A stretch of 64,000 nt of DNA, from contig CM056740.1 in the NCBI GenBank assembly GCA_029844215.1, positions 23,107,873 through 23,171,872 of the forward strand, written 5' to 3'. Numbering within the stretch: position 1 is the first letter of the stretch; every line of letters begins with the position of its first letter. The position numbers and the translations under genes are program-made. This document shows positions 1 through 11,649 of the stretch, piece after piece. The notes beneath the pieces were generated by a model. It made no database searches. It was given only the letters and a program-made list of their open reading frames with translations, and had not been told where the DNA came from. The DNA comes from Przewalskia tangutica (lineage: Eukaryota > Streptophyta > Magnoliopsida > Solanales > Solanaceae).

Positions 1-2788
1 TTGAGAGTCTTGGCCGAGGGCCTCCTCCCTCCCCCTTTGTGGTGTCTTGGCCGTGGGGTACCCCACTGCTAGTTGTTTCGTATATTAACCCTTGTTGTGG
101 TATTGAAATACTCCGATAGTATTTTTATAATGCCCAAAATACCTTAGCCTTGTACCTTGTAGTATTCCAAAGATACCTCTTTACGTAGAGTCAGTAAATA
201 CTAACTTTTGTCTTTTTAGTCTCAAACCAGAAACCCAGGAAATCTTCATAGTTGGTTGAAGTATTTTGAGTAGAAGTTGGTTAGAACTTCTAAGGGTTGT
301 TTGGAGTGGTTTGGGCGCACGGGTGGGAGCTAAACCTTGCTCAGGATCGACATTATAACTTGGATAATTTTGGGCTTATCGAGGTAATTATCTTGTCCCT
401 CTATTGTAATTGGAAATTACATGTTTGTTAGGTTATATAGTTGAAGTATACTATATATGGAACTATACTTAGTATTCGGCAATGTCTTTTGACTTAAGCC
501 TGAAGAATAAAGAATCGAATCGTATTTACATAGGGTGTATTGCGATAGACTTGTGTAGAATTGTACACGTCCGGTTAGACGTGTAAACCCCCCCCCCTGG
601 TTGGCTTGGTAGCCGGCCTCGATAGAGGAGGAGATTTACGCTGTTGCGGGGGGGGGAGGTGCTGCCGAATTTTCTATAGAAAGATAGAAACTTGTGTTTT
701 GGGGTTAATAGACGTTTGTGACCTTTATAGGTGAAAGTACTAAGAGTAGCGTATTCTACTCGAGGAGTGGAAAGGGCTAGCAAGGTTGTAGTACTTGGAG
801 CATTTTGCTTATTGTCGATAAATCGTCGCGAGGTATGTGAACCTCTTCCTATCTTTTCTAGCATGATTGTTGTGAACTATGTAGTACGGTGAGCGTACAT
901 GTGCTAAGTGATTTGGTTGGTTTAAAACATAGGGTGTTATAATAGCTTTATGGGAAGTTAGTTATAACGAGCTTATGTAAGTGAAAATGGTGTACTGATG
1001 TTAGAAGTTAAGTGACTTGATCTAATAAGATAAGAGACTTAACTTATTTGTTTTAATGTGGATGTTTGTGTGAAACCTCATTCGTGAGTAATGAGTACTT
1101 GGTTTTTAAAGGGATAATGTTTCTTGATTTGGGAATCGTAATGTGTATCGACAGGACCTGCGGCGTTAATAAAGGAAAATGTATTGAATAATGATGTGTT
1201 GTATTAAAACCAGTAGAAACCTCCATCTGCATAGAAGCTAAGATGAGACAAAATGATATTACATTTTATAGATCATGGCTGCTGTAATAAGATCGTTATA
1301 AACAAGAATAAACTACTCACATATATGACATATGTTACTCAATTGTTCTAAAAGGAATCAGTGATTAAGTTTGGGAACTATGAAACCTTTTTAAAAATGA
1401 GAAGTTGGAGTAATTGAAACAAGGCAAACTGGAACTGAGGAAAAGAATGTTGGTAATTTATTATAAAAGGAAAGTCTTCTGTTTTACTTAAAAATGTGGG
1501 TTGCTAATTATAATACTACTGGTATAGGGTGACTTTGATAAAAGTAATGTATCTCTTTTACAAAATTTAACGTACGTAGTACTTTAGAGCTAAAACCGGA
1601 CTTTGGTATAAAATGAAAGTACTTTGTGTTGTTGTGAAACTTGCCTATGCTTGTTGTTGTGAAGCTTGGCTATGCTTATTGTGATAACCTTTGTTGTGCA
1701 AAGCGTTGTATTTACGTATTCTGGCGTCTCTCGATGGAGGTTCGGTTGGTAGTTGAGAACTTACTTGGGCGTGCGGCGGTGGCGGAGAAATTCCACGCAG
1801 ATGCGTTCTGTTGATAGTATTATTGTTGTGCATCGCTATGGACATCTCGACACGATCGCGTAGCGCGCGGGTATGTTTCCATTTAGATTACCGCCTTGTT
1901 GTTTCCCTTTGGACATCTTGACCGCGATCGTGGCGCGCGGGTATCGTCCATTTGGAATGTTGTCTTATATTTCCCTTTGGACATACCGACACGATCGTAG
2001 CGCGCGGGTATCGTCCATTTGGAATGTTGTCTTATTTTCCCTTTGGACATCGACCACGATCGTGGCGCCGCGGGTATGCTTCCATTTGGATTCTTTGTCT
2101 TGTTGTTGAGGTCACATGGACATGTCTACACCGATCACGAGTCGGGGCATGTGGCCATGGGACCTTGGTATTATTGTTGCATCATGGACATGTCTACCCG
2201 TCTGATGTCCAGGGGCATGCGGCCATAATGCGAACTCGATTGATGTGGTGGGCGTGAGACCCATAGTTATATTGGAGTGATGATCGTTTTATGTTGTGAG
2301 CGTAGTTTGGTTATCATCATGTCTCGCTTTATATAGACTAGTATGATTTCATTCTGATATTATGCAGTTTCACATACTTGGTACTGTTATCTTGACCTCC
2401 TTGAGTGCGTTCATCTGCGCGGTAGAAGTACATCGATCGTGGATCGCTCATAGGATCACAATTCAGCGCATTTGAAGCTCCGTTTCTCGGAGGCTTATCT
2501 TTTAGTAGGTGTTCCACGAGTTGTAGGTTCTTGTACATTCGGGGTATGGCGAGGCCACTGTCCGTCATAGTCGTGTATATCTTAAGTGCAGTAATCTTTG
2601 TTGTGGCGGGGTTGTAAAAAGTTAAAGCGTTCGGGTTTTATGTATATCTGAAGGCAACTGTTTTGGTTGCTTTGTTTATTTATTATATCTCTTGTTAAAT
2701 GACTCATGTTTTATGTTCGCTGATTTTCTCGATGTATGTATCACTAGGGTGCGGGTAAGGCACGATGCGAACCGGGCAGGTCGTTACA
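1..2788 (+). repeat. 5' LTR of element A, left part missing
   Basis: Matches 5769-8539 nearly base for base in the same order, apart from many short indels. It ends GTTACA and is followed by AAAG and the PBS, which fixes its right edge. U3 and the TATA box lie before the window. It holds poly-C/poly-G tracts near 590 and 650, the 66-71-bp minisatellite at 1840-2110, and the family-wide LTR tail. No gene seen; the short ORFs on both strands are unsupported. Confidence 0.88.
1840..2110 (+). repeat. 66-71-bp minisatellite in the element A 5' LTR
   Basis: Four successive units begin with GGACAT at 1840, 1911, 1979 and 2045. Each contains GACACGATCGTAGCGCGCGGGT or a close form of it (quoted here as the GATCGTAGCGCGCGGG core) followed by CCATTTGGAATGTTGTC. 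Two looser units around CATGGACATGTCTAC follow at about 2116 and 2184. The same array is in the 3' LTR at 7577-7848. Other LTR subfamilies carry unrelated arrays in the same part of the LTR. Confidence 0.85.
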
Positions 2789-2792
2789 AAAG

Positions 2793-2804
2793 TGGTATCG
2801 AGCG
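2793..2804 (+). other. Primer binding site, element A
   Basis: TGGTATCGAGCG lies 4 nt after the LTR end. It resembles the plant initiator-Met tRNA complement TGGTATCAGAGC, with CAGAG changed to CGAG. Confidence 0.85.
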
Positions 2805-2846
2805 ATTAATCCTCGGAAAGTGTCTGCACCGTGTCTAGTAAGTCTT

Positions 2847-2880
2847 GATTATCGATGTGTTGTGCACCACATCTATAATC
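2847..2880 (+). promoter_or_regulatory. Leader hairpin with GTGCAC loop (candidate dimerisation/packaging signal), element A
   Basis: Stem arms GATTATCGATGTG (2847-2859) and CACATCTATAATC (2868-2880) enclose the loop TTGTGCAC. Twelve of 13 positions pair. The loop holds the self-complementary hexamer GTGCAC (2862-2867). It lies 42 nt after the PBS and about 107 nt before the gag ATG. Compared with element C the ninth pair is A-T instead of G-C. The role is inferred. Confidence 0.6.
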
Positions 2881-2987
2881 GAGGAGGCTGAGACATTTAG
2901 GATTAGTTTCCATTCTTCTCATTACGAGATCGTGCCTTAGAGGCGTGTTGTAAGTTGGACCCTCCGACGTATCTCGTTTTACCGATT

Positions 2988-4170
2988 ATGCCTCGCGCAA
3001 GGCAACGAGCCAGAAGGGCAAGGCGGCCGAGTCTTGCTAGTGAGATCTGAGAGAATGCAGCGCGAGCGAGCAGTACACGAGTTGTGCTTGACGGCCCGGG
3101 TTTTGTAGCGCCGCCCAGCCAGCAGAGTTAGAGCGCGGCAATGGCTGCGAGACCGCGATACACGAGCCTCCGGTCCACGATGCAGGCGAGAGAGATGGGT
3201 TACAAGGAGATGGCCCGATTCTTGGCGAGTCGTGGCGAATATGAGGATAAATTTGGATCTGGCGATTCGATTCGATGGCACGATGGTTCACCCCGGCGAG
3301 ATAGTTTGAGGCTACGGGACTTTACGAGTTGTAGCGCGAGTTTTATGGGTGAGGCACGAGGATGATCCGCGAGGAGTTCATCCGGCGATTCTGACGGATC
3401 ATCACGGGTGATCAAGGCTTGAAACCGAGTCTGTGACCTTTGGTTCGCGTCGGCTGCGTGATACCGCGATCGATTGGTTTGATTCATAGGAGCTTTCGGG
3501 AGAGCATGCACCTCCGGTATGGGATGAGTTTTGGGGCTTTCCTCACGCACTTCTTGCCTCCGCGGATGAGGAGAACGCGGTAAACAGATTTTTATTCTTG
3601 AGGACAGATAGAGGCGCGGCTGTCGGGAGTACAATGTCGAGTTCGATTCTTTGGCTCGATATGTCCTGCGCTAGTTGCGAATATGGAGGATAGGGTGCAT
3701 CGCTACGTCGCGGGCTAGATGATTATATGGTGAGTCTTGTGCGGGTGTTTCTCTTGTAGGGCATGGACATTGCCGCGTGCGAGCTCATGCACTAGGATGT
3801 GAGGCACGGAGGGTCGCGGAATGACTGGATCAGCGAGAAGAGGGCCGGGGCGGCGGTCCTTTGGTGGCTTTCGGCGGACCGCCTCGGCCAGCGACTAGTT
3901 ATATACCCACCGGTGCAGTGGTCCTCCACCGTCTTGAGGCGGTCGGGCTCGAGGTTCAGATTTTCGGCGAGCGGGGTGTTAACGGTGAAGCCACCACCTA
4001 CCTCGTTGTGACCATTGTGGTAGACTCCATTTTGGAGAGTGTCGTGCTAGATTGGGAGTTTGTTTTGCATGCGGCCAGCGGGCCATTTGCGAGGGATGTC
4101 AGGCCAAGGGAAGCGCGGATGTTACGACTCGACGCCGAGGATCGTGGCTGGTTCATCACCTACGGTATGC
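2988..4170 (+). pseudogene. gag: Broken gag (capsid and nucleocapsid), element A
   Basis: Gag forms the virus-like particle and binds element RNA. The ATG at 2988 sits at the same place as in element G (35080), after a matching leader, and the first codons (MPRARQRA...) parallel G's MPPRKATRA. Segments matching G gag follow in order: the SLRLRDF stretch near 3300, RLRDTAIDWFDS near 3450, a DSLARY stretch near 3645, and HRYV near 3700. A relic of the last zinc knuckle is near 4078-4110 (GHFARD-like, second Cys pair lost). Many small deletions put these in all three frames, so no full product can be made from this copy as written. A real open frame could exist if the indels are assembly errors. 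Confidence 0.75.
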
Positions 4171-4523
4171 GCCTGCCTGCGAGCGGGCCTATGATTAGAG
4201 GAGCGGTAGCTTGGTATATCCTTAACCCTCTAGAGTTTTGGTATGCTTGTTATGATGGTCTCATTATTATGTGCTATGTACGAATAGCGTTGTGTTAATT
4301 ATGAGTTAGAAAACATGCTTAGTTGGGAGGATACGTATGGGGGCATGGTAAGTGTGAACCTTAGACTATGTCACGACTGAGACCTTAGGGGTAAGGTCGT
4401 CTTGAGTTAAAGATTTATTTTTGACCCTTATCAGAGTAGTAGTATACGTGGGATTTATTTGTGTGATAAGTCCGTGGGTAGTGTGAGATGGAAGTGGTAG
4501 CTTTCATGATGTGAATTAGTAAG
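4171..4523 (+). other. Non-coding internal segment, element A
   Basis: From about 4205 (CTTAACCCTCTAGAG) this matches 22012-22342 in C and the reverse strand of 12521-12888 in B and 52088-52439 in H. No RT or protease motif is visible in any frame. It occupies the place where pol begins in element G. Confidence 0.75.
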
Positions 4524-4709
4524 ATTGTTCCGGAGCGGGGAACAAGAGTTTGGCGCGGTTGGGGGTCGGGTTGAGGACCATTTTCGGTCAACCGTAACCC
4601 GGTTTGGGGTGGGGTCAGTTACGGGTGGTCCCGCCGGTGGTAGGGTCACGAGGATGCTAGGCCCAAGTTTGTATGATCATCGTATGAGTTCGTGGGCGCG
4701 TTCGACCAG
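4524..4709 (+). other. Conserved non-coding core, element A copy
   Basis: Runs from ATTGTTCCGGAGCGGGGAAC to CGTTCGACCAG. It contains GTCGGGTTGAGGACC, a following TCAACC that can pair with GGTTGA, GGTCAGTT, GTCACGAGG, AGGCCCAAGTTT and GAGTTCGTGGGCGCG. The same ordered motifs occur in B, C, H and partly F. Conservation without an ORF suggests an RNA or cis-acting role (inference). Confidence 0.65.
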
Positions 4710-4972
4710 AAGCGGTTCGTAAAGGCGGGAATGGCCTTAAGGAAGTTGAGGTTAGTAAGATGACCAAGTTTGGAGGTAGTGACTCAGATTTTCGGAGCAG
4801 GTAATGGTGAAGTATGGTGCGTCTTGGGAGAGTTCAAGCGTTCGAGAAGGGCCACGACGAGTAAGGAAAGAAGAGGGCGTATGTTATTTCGTGGCGGTGT
4901 GGCATTGGCAACTTGTTAGAGGAACTTTATCGTTATTCGACTTGAGAAGGAACATTCGGGACGAATGTTTCT
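4710..4972 (+). other. Non-coding 3' tail of element A
   Basis: Resembles the 3' tail of element H (51483-51897, reverse strand) and the end of C (23240-23607), finishing with ACATTCGGGACGAATGT, an inverted repeat just before the PPT. No integrase remnant is seen here, unlike B and C. Confidence 0.65.
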
Positions 4973-4984
4973 AAGGAAGGAGAA
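4973..4984 (+). other. Polypurine tract, element A
   Basis: AAGGAAGGAGAA ends exactly where the 3' LTR (TGTTATAC) starts. It would prime plus-strand DNA synthesis. Confidence 0.85.
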
Positions 4985-5290
4985 TGTTATACCCGTAGTT
5001 GCGGGGTATGTATGTGAGGGCGTGCGTACGAGTCAGCGAAATTTTGAAAAGAAAGAAAGATGTGAGTTTTTACGGAAAAGTTTCCGGTTATTTGTGAAGA
5101 AAAGGTTCGTTAATGGGAATTGGATTCCCAGTTTGGTATTTGGACTTCATAGATTATATTAGAATTTTGAGATTTTATTTTGGAAATGGTCACGTGGGGC
5201 CCAGGAGAAATTCTGGTTTTGTGAGCAGCTTTGTTTTGAGATTTCGGTATTTTGGATATTTTTGGAAGACGGAATATTGCAGGCGAATCG

Positions 5291-5308
5291 GGGCGACACG
5301 TGTCACCC
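5291..5308 (+). promoter_or_regulatory. U3 palindrome, first copy
   Basis: GGGCGACACGTGTCACCC, with a central CACGTG (G-box). It lies in a block at about 5239-5310 that resembles 5405-5478, so A's U3 carries a duplicated upstream module. Confidence 0.6.
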
Positions 5309-5459
5309 CATGTGGCACCCAGGCGAATTTACCTTTGTGCAACACGATTAAGTCGTTTTTCGGACGAAGCGTTTTGCATAACTTGCGAGGAAAATTCCGA
5401 CTATGTCGTTTTGTATTTTGCGGATTTTTCGGCGACGGAACATCTTTGGGCCAACGAGA

Positions 5460-5475
5460 GGTGACACTTGTCACC
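5460..5475 (+). promoter_or_regulatory. U3 palindrome, second copy
   Basis: GGTGACACTTGTCACC, following CCAACGAGA. The same site is found in the U3 of the other subfamilies, about 160-200 bp before the TATA box. Confidence 0.6.
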
Positions 5476-5664
5476 CTCAGTGACGGTTTGGGTAGGCAAG
5501 GGGGCGTCTTCCTCCTTGTTTGTGCCGTGTTTTGGCCTTGTTTGGTGCATTGTTTTGTGGAGTGTTTTGTGGAGTAGGGTTTAGGGTGCACTTGGCTTGA
5601 TCTTGGCCTTACACTTGCCTTGCACATGGCTTGATCTTGGCCATTGGTTGGCCTTTGGTTTTGC

Positions 5665-5672
5665 TATAAATA
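5665..5672 (+). promoter_or_regulatory. TATA box, element A 3' LTR
   Basis: TATAAATA followed by a C run. The same TATAAATACCCCCC context recurs in the other LTRs, so it probably sets the transcription start about 30 bp downstream. Confidence 0.75.
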
Positions 5673-7576
5673 CCCCCCTTATGTTGATGAACTCTTCATC
5701 CACAAATGAAACCTTCAAGCCTAAAATCCCTCCTCCTCTAGTGTTGAGTTCGTCACTCATCCCCCTCTTTTGAGAGTCTTGGCGAGGCCTCCTCCTCCCC
5801 TTTGTGGTGTCTTGGCGTAGGGTACCCCACTGCTAGTTGTTTTCGTATAATACCTTGTTGTGGTATAGAAATACTCCTAGTATTGTTATAATGCCCAAAA
5901 TACCTTAGCCTTGTACCTTGTAGTATTCCAAAGATACCTCTTTCACGTAGAGTCAGAAATACTACCTTTTGTCTTTTAGTCTCAACCCGAAACCACAAGG
6001 AAATCTTCATAGTTGGTTGAAGTATTTTGAGTAGAAGTTGGTTAGAACTTCTAAGGGTTGTTTGGAGTGGTTTGGGCGCACTGGGTGGAGCTAAACCTTG
6101 CTCGGGATCGACATTATAACTTGGATAATTTTGGGCTTATCGAGGTAATTATCTTGTCCCTCTATTGTAATTGGAAATTACATGTTTGGTAGTATATATA
6201 GTTGAAGTATACTATATATGGAACTATACTTAGTATTCGGCAATTGCTGTTGACTTAAGCCTGAAGAATAAAAGCCCAGGCTGTATTTACATAGGGTGTA
6301 TTGCGATAGACTTGTGTAGAATTGTACACGTCAGGTTAGGCGTGTAAACCACCCCGGTTGGCTTGGTAGCGGCCTCGATAGAGGAGGAGATTTCTGTTGT
6401 TGCGGGGAGAGTCTTCGAATTTTCTGTAGATAGATAGAAACTTGTGTTTTGGGGTTAATAGTCGTTTGTGACCTTTATAGGTGAAAGTACTAAGAGTAGC
6501 GTATTCTACTCGAGGAGTGGAAAGGGCTAGCAAGGTTGTAGTACTTGGAGCATTTTGCTTATTGTCGATAAATCGTCGCGAGGTATGTGAACCTCTTCCT
6601 ATCTTTTCTAGCATGATTGTTGTGAACTATGTAGTACGGTAGACGTACATGTGCTAAGTGATTTGGTTGGTTTAAAACATAGGGTGTTATAATAGCTTTA
6701 TGGGAAGTTAGTTATAACGACCTTATGTAAGTGAAAATGGTTTACTGATGTTAGAAGTTAAGAGACTTGATCTTATAAGATAAGAGACTTAACTTATTTG
6801 TTTTAATGTGGATGTTTGTGTGAAACCTCATTCGTGAGTAATGAGTACTTGGTTTTAAAGGGATAATGTTTCTTGATTTGGGAATCGGAATGTGTATCGA
6901 CAGACCAACTGCGGCGTTAATAAAAGGAAAATGTATTGAATAATGATGTGTTGTATTAAAACCGGTAGAAACCTCCATCTGCATAGAAGCTAAGATGAGA
7001 CAAAATGATATTACATTTTCTAGATCATGGTTTGTAATAAGATCGTTATAAACAAGAATAAACTACTCACATATATGACATATGTTACTCAATTGTTCTA
7101 AAAGGAATCAGTGATTAAGTTTGGGAACTATGAAACCTTTTTAAAAATGAAGTTGGAGTAATTGAAACTAGGCAAGCGGAACTTAGGAAAAGAATGTTGG
7201 TACTTGATTTTAAAAGGAAAGTGTTACGGTTTACTTAAAAATGTGGGTTGGTCATTCTAATACTACGGTATCGGGTGACTTTGATAAAAGTAATGGATCT
7301 CTTTTACAAAATTTAACGTCGTAGTACTTTAGGAGCTAAAACCGACTTTGGTATAAAATGAAAGTACTTTGTGTTGTTGTGAAACTTGCCTATGCTTGTT
7401 GTTGTGAAGCTTGGCTATGCTTATTGTGATAACCTTTGTTGTGCAAAGCGTTGTATTTCTGTGTTCGCGTCTCGATGGAGGGTCGGTTGGTAGTTGAGAA
7501 CTTACTTGGGCGTCTTGCGGTGGCGGAGAAATTCCGCAGTGCGTTCGCTGATAGTATTATTGTTGTGCATCGCTAT

Positions 7577-7848
7577 GGACATCTTGACACGATCGTAGCG
7601 CGCGGGTATGTTTCCATTTAGATTACCGCCTTGTTGTTTCCCTTTGGACATCTTGACCACGATCGTAGCGCGCGGGTATCGTCCATTTGGAATGTTGTCT
7701 TATATTTCCCTTTGGACATCACGACCGACGATCGTGGCGCGCGGGTATCGTCCATTTGGAATGTTGTCTTATTTTCCCTTTGGACATCACCGACACGATC
7801 GTAGCGCTGCGGGTATGCTTCCATTTGGATTCTTTGTCTTGTTGTTGA
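7577..7848 (+). repeat. 66-71-bp minisatellite in the element A 3' LTR
   Basis: Units start with GGACAT at 7577, 7646, 7714 and 7782. Same order and copy number as 1840-2110. Spacing differs by only 1-3 bp, again by short indels. Confidence 0.85.
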
Positions 7849-8539
7849 GTCACATGGACATGTCTACACGATCACGAGTCAGGGGCATGTGGCCATGGGA
7901 CCTTGGTATTATTGTTGCATCATGGACATGTCTACCGTCTGCGATATTCCGGGGCATGCGGCCATAATGCGAACTGATTGATGTGGTGGGCGTGAGACCC
8001 GTAGTTATATTGGAGTGATGGTGTTTTATGTTGTGAGCGTAGTTTGGTTATCATACATGTCTCTGCTTTATATAGACTAGTATGATTTCATTTCTGATAT
8101 TATGATTTCACATACTTGGTACTGTTGTCGACCTCCTTGGGGCTGCGTTCATGCCGCGGTAGAGTACATCGATCGTGGATCCTCGCTCATAGGATCACGA
8201 TTCGGCGCATTTGAAGCTCCGTTTCTCCGAGGCTTATCTTTTAGTAGGTGTTCCACTGAGTTGTAGGTTCTTGTACATTCGGGGTATGGCGGGAGCCACT
8301 GTCCGTCATAGTCATTGTATATCTTAAGTGCAGTAATCTTGTTGTGGCGGGGTTGTAAAAGGATTAAAGCATTCGAGTTTTATGTATATCTTGAAGGCAA
8401 GCTGTTTTGGTTGCTTTGTTTATTTATTATATCTCTTGTTAAATGACTCATGTTTTATGTTCGCTGATTTTCTCGATGTATGTATCACTAGGGTGCCCGG
8501 TGGTAAGGCACCGATGCCCAGACCGGGCAGGTCGTTACA

Positions 8540-11275
8540 TAAAGCGTATCATGAGATCTGTCTGACCGCCACATGATCGAAGGCGGCCACTCGCCGCGAT
8601 ATCTAATGTGCGCGTCTAGTCACCGAACTTCCGCGACTCCGCGTAGGCCAACCTCATAGGCCCGCATGAGGTATTCCTCGCATCGGTGGCTACTCCCGGC
8701 AACGTCACGGACTCGCGATCCGCGTGGCCACATGAACGCGTGACCATAAAGGCGCGCACTAACACGGAACTCTCGTAGCTCGCATAGGTCCGGGACCCGC
8801 GTGAGGTATTCTCGAATCATAGGTCACACCTGGACACTTTGAGTCTACCCCGCATCGGAGGGCAGCTTAACCCCCGGGATCATGTCAAGGGTGAGTGGTA
8901 CAATACCAACATAACGGCTGATCGTTAAACAACTTAAGCGCAATCGAGGGAAACCCCTTTACACAAACATCACAAGATACTAACACACGTAGCATCCTAG
9001 CATGTTTACTTATCAAATCAACAAGAAAGTATTACAAGGCTATCACAAACCAACACAATCAAGTTATTCACACAAGGTACTTTCTACTTTAACAAGTTCG
9101 GGTTTTTATCCCCAAAGTACTTCATACATTAACTCTTTAAAAGATCTGTTTCTTTCGCAAAAGTCACACAATACCCGTAGTATAAAAATAGGGTTACTAT
9201 CTTTTTAAGTAAACCAAAACACTTCCTTTTGTAAGGATCAAGTAACAACATTATTTTCCAAACGTTCAAGTTTGCCTAATTTCAAATGCTCAAGTTTCTC
9301 ATTTTCGAAAGGTTTCGTAGTTCATAGTCTTAATCACTTAATGATATAATTTTCCTTTAAAACAATTTGAGAAACATATGCCTTATATGTGAGTAGGTTA
9401 TTCTTTTTTATAACAATCTTTATTAAAGCAGCCATGATCTAGGAAATGTAATATCATTTTGTCTCATCTTAGCTTCTATGCAGATGGAGGTTTCTACTGG
9501 TTTTAATAATACTTAATTAGTCAATACATTTCCCTTTATTAACGCTGCAGTGGTTTGTTCGATACTTATTCTGATTTCCGAAATCAGTAAAACATTACTC
9601 CTTTTAAAAACCAAGTACTCATTACTCACGAATGAGGTTTCACACATTTTTAACAACATTCATATTAATTTAATTAAGTCAAGTCTCTTATCCTTTAAGA
9701 TCAAGTCTCTTAACTTCTTAAAATCAATAAACCATTCTTTTTATCTCTCTTAAGTCGTTATACCTAACTTCCCATAAAGCTAGTATAACTCTTAAGCTTT
9801 TAAAACCAAGTATTACTCCTCTTTCAAAAAAGGATTCTTAATTCTTTTGAAATACTTCAAGATTCTTATTATTCAGGCTTAAGTCAAAAGACATTGCCGT
9901 AAAACTACGTTCAGTTAACACACGTACGTCTACCGTACTATATATATATTCTTTTAAAATATCATGCTCAAGAGGATAGGAAGAATCACATACCTTGCGA
10001 CGATTATGGACTATTAGCAAAACGTTCCACGGCTATAACCCGGCTAGCCTTGTCCACCTTTCAAGTAGAACACGCTACTTGCAGAACTTTCAACCTATAA
10101 AGGTTATACAAGTCTATTAACCTCTAGACTACTCTGTAGAATATTCTAAGCAGTAGGTTCTCTATTTTACGGAAAATTGGGCAGCACTTCCCTACCCGGT
10201 AATTACAAGTCTACAGAATACATTCACATGTAAATCTGATTTAGTCCTTCTTCTTTAATATTCTTCTGATGTGATTTCAGTTCAAGTCTTTTCTGTAATA
10301 TCCTTCTATTACAGTTCAATTCTCTTCTATGAATCTTATATTCATTTCTATACTACTACAGTATGTAATTTCCAATTACAATAGAAGGTCAAGAGTATTT
10401 ACCTCGGTAAGCCCAAAATTATCCAAGTTAAATGTCGCTACTGAGCAACGTTTAGCTCCTACCTTGGGCGCTCCAACCCGCTCCAAACAACCCTTAGAAG
10501 TTCTACGCAACTTCTTCTTAATACTTCAACCGGCTATGAAGATTTTCCTTAGGGTTTCATTTTTGTGACTGAAGGGAAGTATAATAGTATTTCTGGGCTT
10601 TTAGTATAGGTGTAACCTTGGAATACTACAAGGTATTTAGGCCAAGGTATTTTGGTATAGTAACAATACTTGGAGAATACTTTCTACCAAGGGGGGGTGT
10701 ATTTTACGAAAACAACTCAAGGTAGGGGGGGTACCCCTCGGCTAGCACCACTAGGAGGGGGGGTACCTCTCGGCCAAAAGGCCTTCACACGGGGGCGGGG
10801 GAGGCATGGACGAAACCATAGAGAGGGAGGGAGAGGGATTTCAAGACTTAGGGATTTTTGTGGATGAATAAGTCTTCACAAAGGGGTATTTATAGGACAA
10901 CCAAGGGCCAAGATCAAGCCAAGTGGTAGGCAAGTGTAAGGTCAAGATTTGGACAAGTGTTTGTGGGTCCCACTTGCTCATCAACTACACAAAATATCCT
11001 ACCAACTCCCACTCTCCAAATCGTCCAAAAGACGCCTCAAGTCCACCAATTAGAGGTGACAAGTGTCGCCTCTCGTTGGTCAAAATATTCGTCTCTCGGA
11101 AAAATCCATAAAAATAATAAATGACATAGCGAATTTTCCCTTCGCAGTTTTGGAAGATGTTTAGTCGGAAAACGATTCTTTTAGTGTGTTGTGCACAAAA
11201 TTTTGATCTAGCCTAACTTAAGGCTTAAACTTTTATCGTCGCCCTCACGTACATAACTGGAAATACGGTATAACA
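8540..11275 (-). repeat. 3' LTR of element B, truncated by element A
   Basis: Matches 14580-17328 of the 5' LTR. It begins (minus strand) at 11275 directly after the PPT and breaks off at 8540 against the GTTACA end of element A. It carries the ATGCGG-type degenerate repeats near 8600-8870, a TATA box at 10887-10894 and G-tracts at about 10690-10800. No gene: the 67-68-codon ORFs at 9002-9208 (+) and 9838-10020 (-) recur only because the LTR recurs. Confidence 0.87.
10887..10894 (-). promoter_or_regulatory. TATA box, element B 3' LTR
   Basis: TATTTATA on the plus strand, which reads TATAAATA on the element strand, followed by the usual C run. Confidence 0.7.
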
Positions 11276-11288
11276 TTCTCCTCCTTAG
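11276..11288 (-). other. Polypurine tract, element B
   Basis: TTCTCCTCCTTAG on the plus strand is a purine tract on the element strand, directly next to the 3' LTR. Confidence 0.82.
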
Positions 11289-11649
11289 AAACATTCGTCG
11301 AATGTTCTTCTAGTCTCAAAACAAACATGCGCGAGATAGTCTTCTGCTATACTTACGAAAACAATTATGCCACACCTGGCCACAATACAACACGCGCAAA
11401 TATTTACATCCAAGTCCACGAGGAATCACCTCCATCACTACAAAAGCTCCCACCCAAGGGCTAAGAGATACTCCCTTCGCCCTTCACTTACAAAAGAATT
11501 GATCACAACTATGTTCTTAACACATGCTCGCTTCTTCCCTTACTCGTCGTACACTTCTCGTACACTCGAACTCTTTCTCATAACTTACCACATTTCTGTT
11601 ACTGCTTCAGTTTCCAAAATCTCTGGATGGATCTCCGATACTTTCCCGA

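Larger units (their letters stand above)
1..8539 (+). mobile_element. Element A: non-autonomous Ty3/gypsy-type LTR retrotransposon (5' end outside window)
   Basis: Two direct copies of one LTR (1-2788 and 4985-8539) flank a short 2.2-kb internal region with a PBS, a broken gag, non-coding DNA and a polypurine tract. Protease, RT, RNase H and integrase are all missing, so the copy could move only with proteins supplied by a relative such as element G. The sequence right after the 3' LTR (TAAAGCGTATC) matches the interior of the element B LTR (compare 14580), so A appears to have inserted into B. The 5' LTR start and the left target-site copy lie before the window. Confidence 0.88.
4985..8539 (+). 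repeat. 3' LTR of element A
   Basis: Starts TGTTATAC after the PPT and ends GTTACA (3555 bp), with TG...CA ends. U3 holds a duplicated block with two palindromes (5291-5308, 5460-5475) and a TATA box at 5665. From 5769 on it matches the 5' LTR at 1-2788. The long transcribed part carries the minisatellite at 7577-7848. No gene; a 154-codon ORF at 5113-5577 lies in U3 and has no counterpart in the other LTRs. Confidence 0.88.

Noticed and set aside
41..60. Possible host gene pieces in the short ORFs of the AT-rich LTR segments
   Set aside because: No splice-consistent exon chain, domain or codon pattern was seen anywhere outside the retroelement gag-pol remnants.
3200..3634. 144-codon minus-strand ORF
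   Set aside because: Antisense shadow of the element A gag.
5113..5577. 154-codon plus-strand ORF and the 145-codon antisense ORF at 5190-5627
   Set aside because: Both lie in the U3 of element A's LTR upstream of the TATA box. Homologous U3 regions in the other LTRs do not keep either frame.
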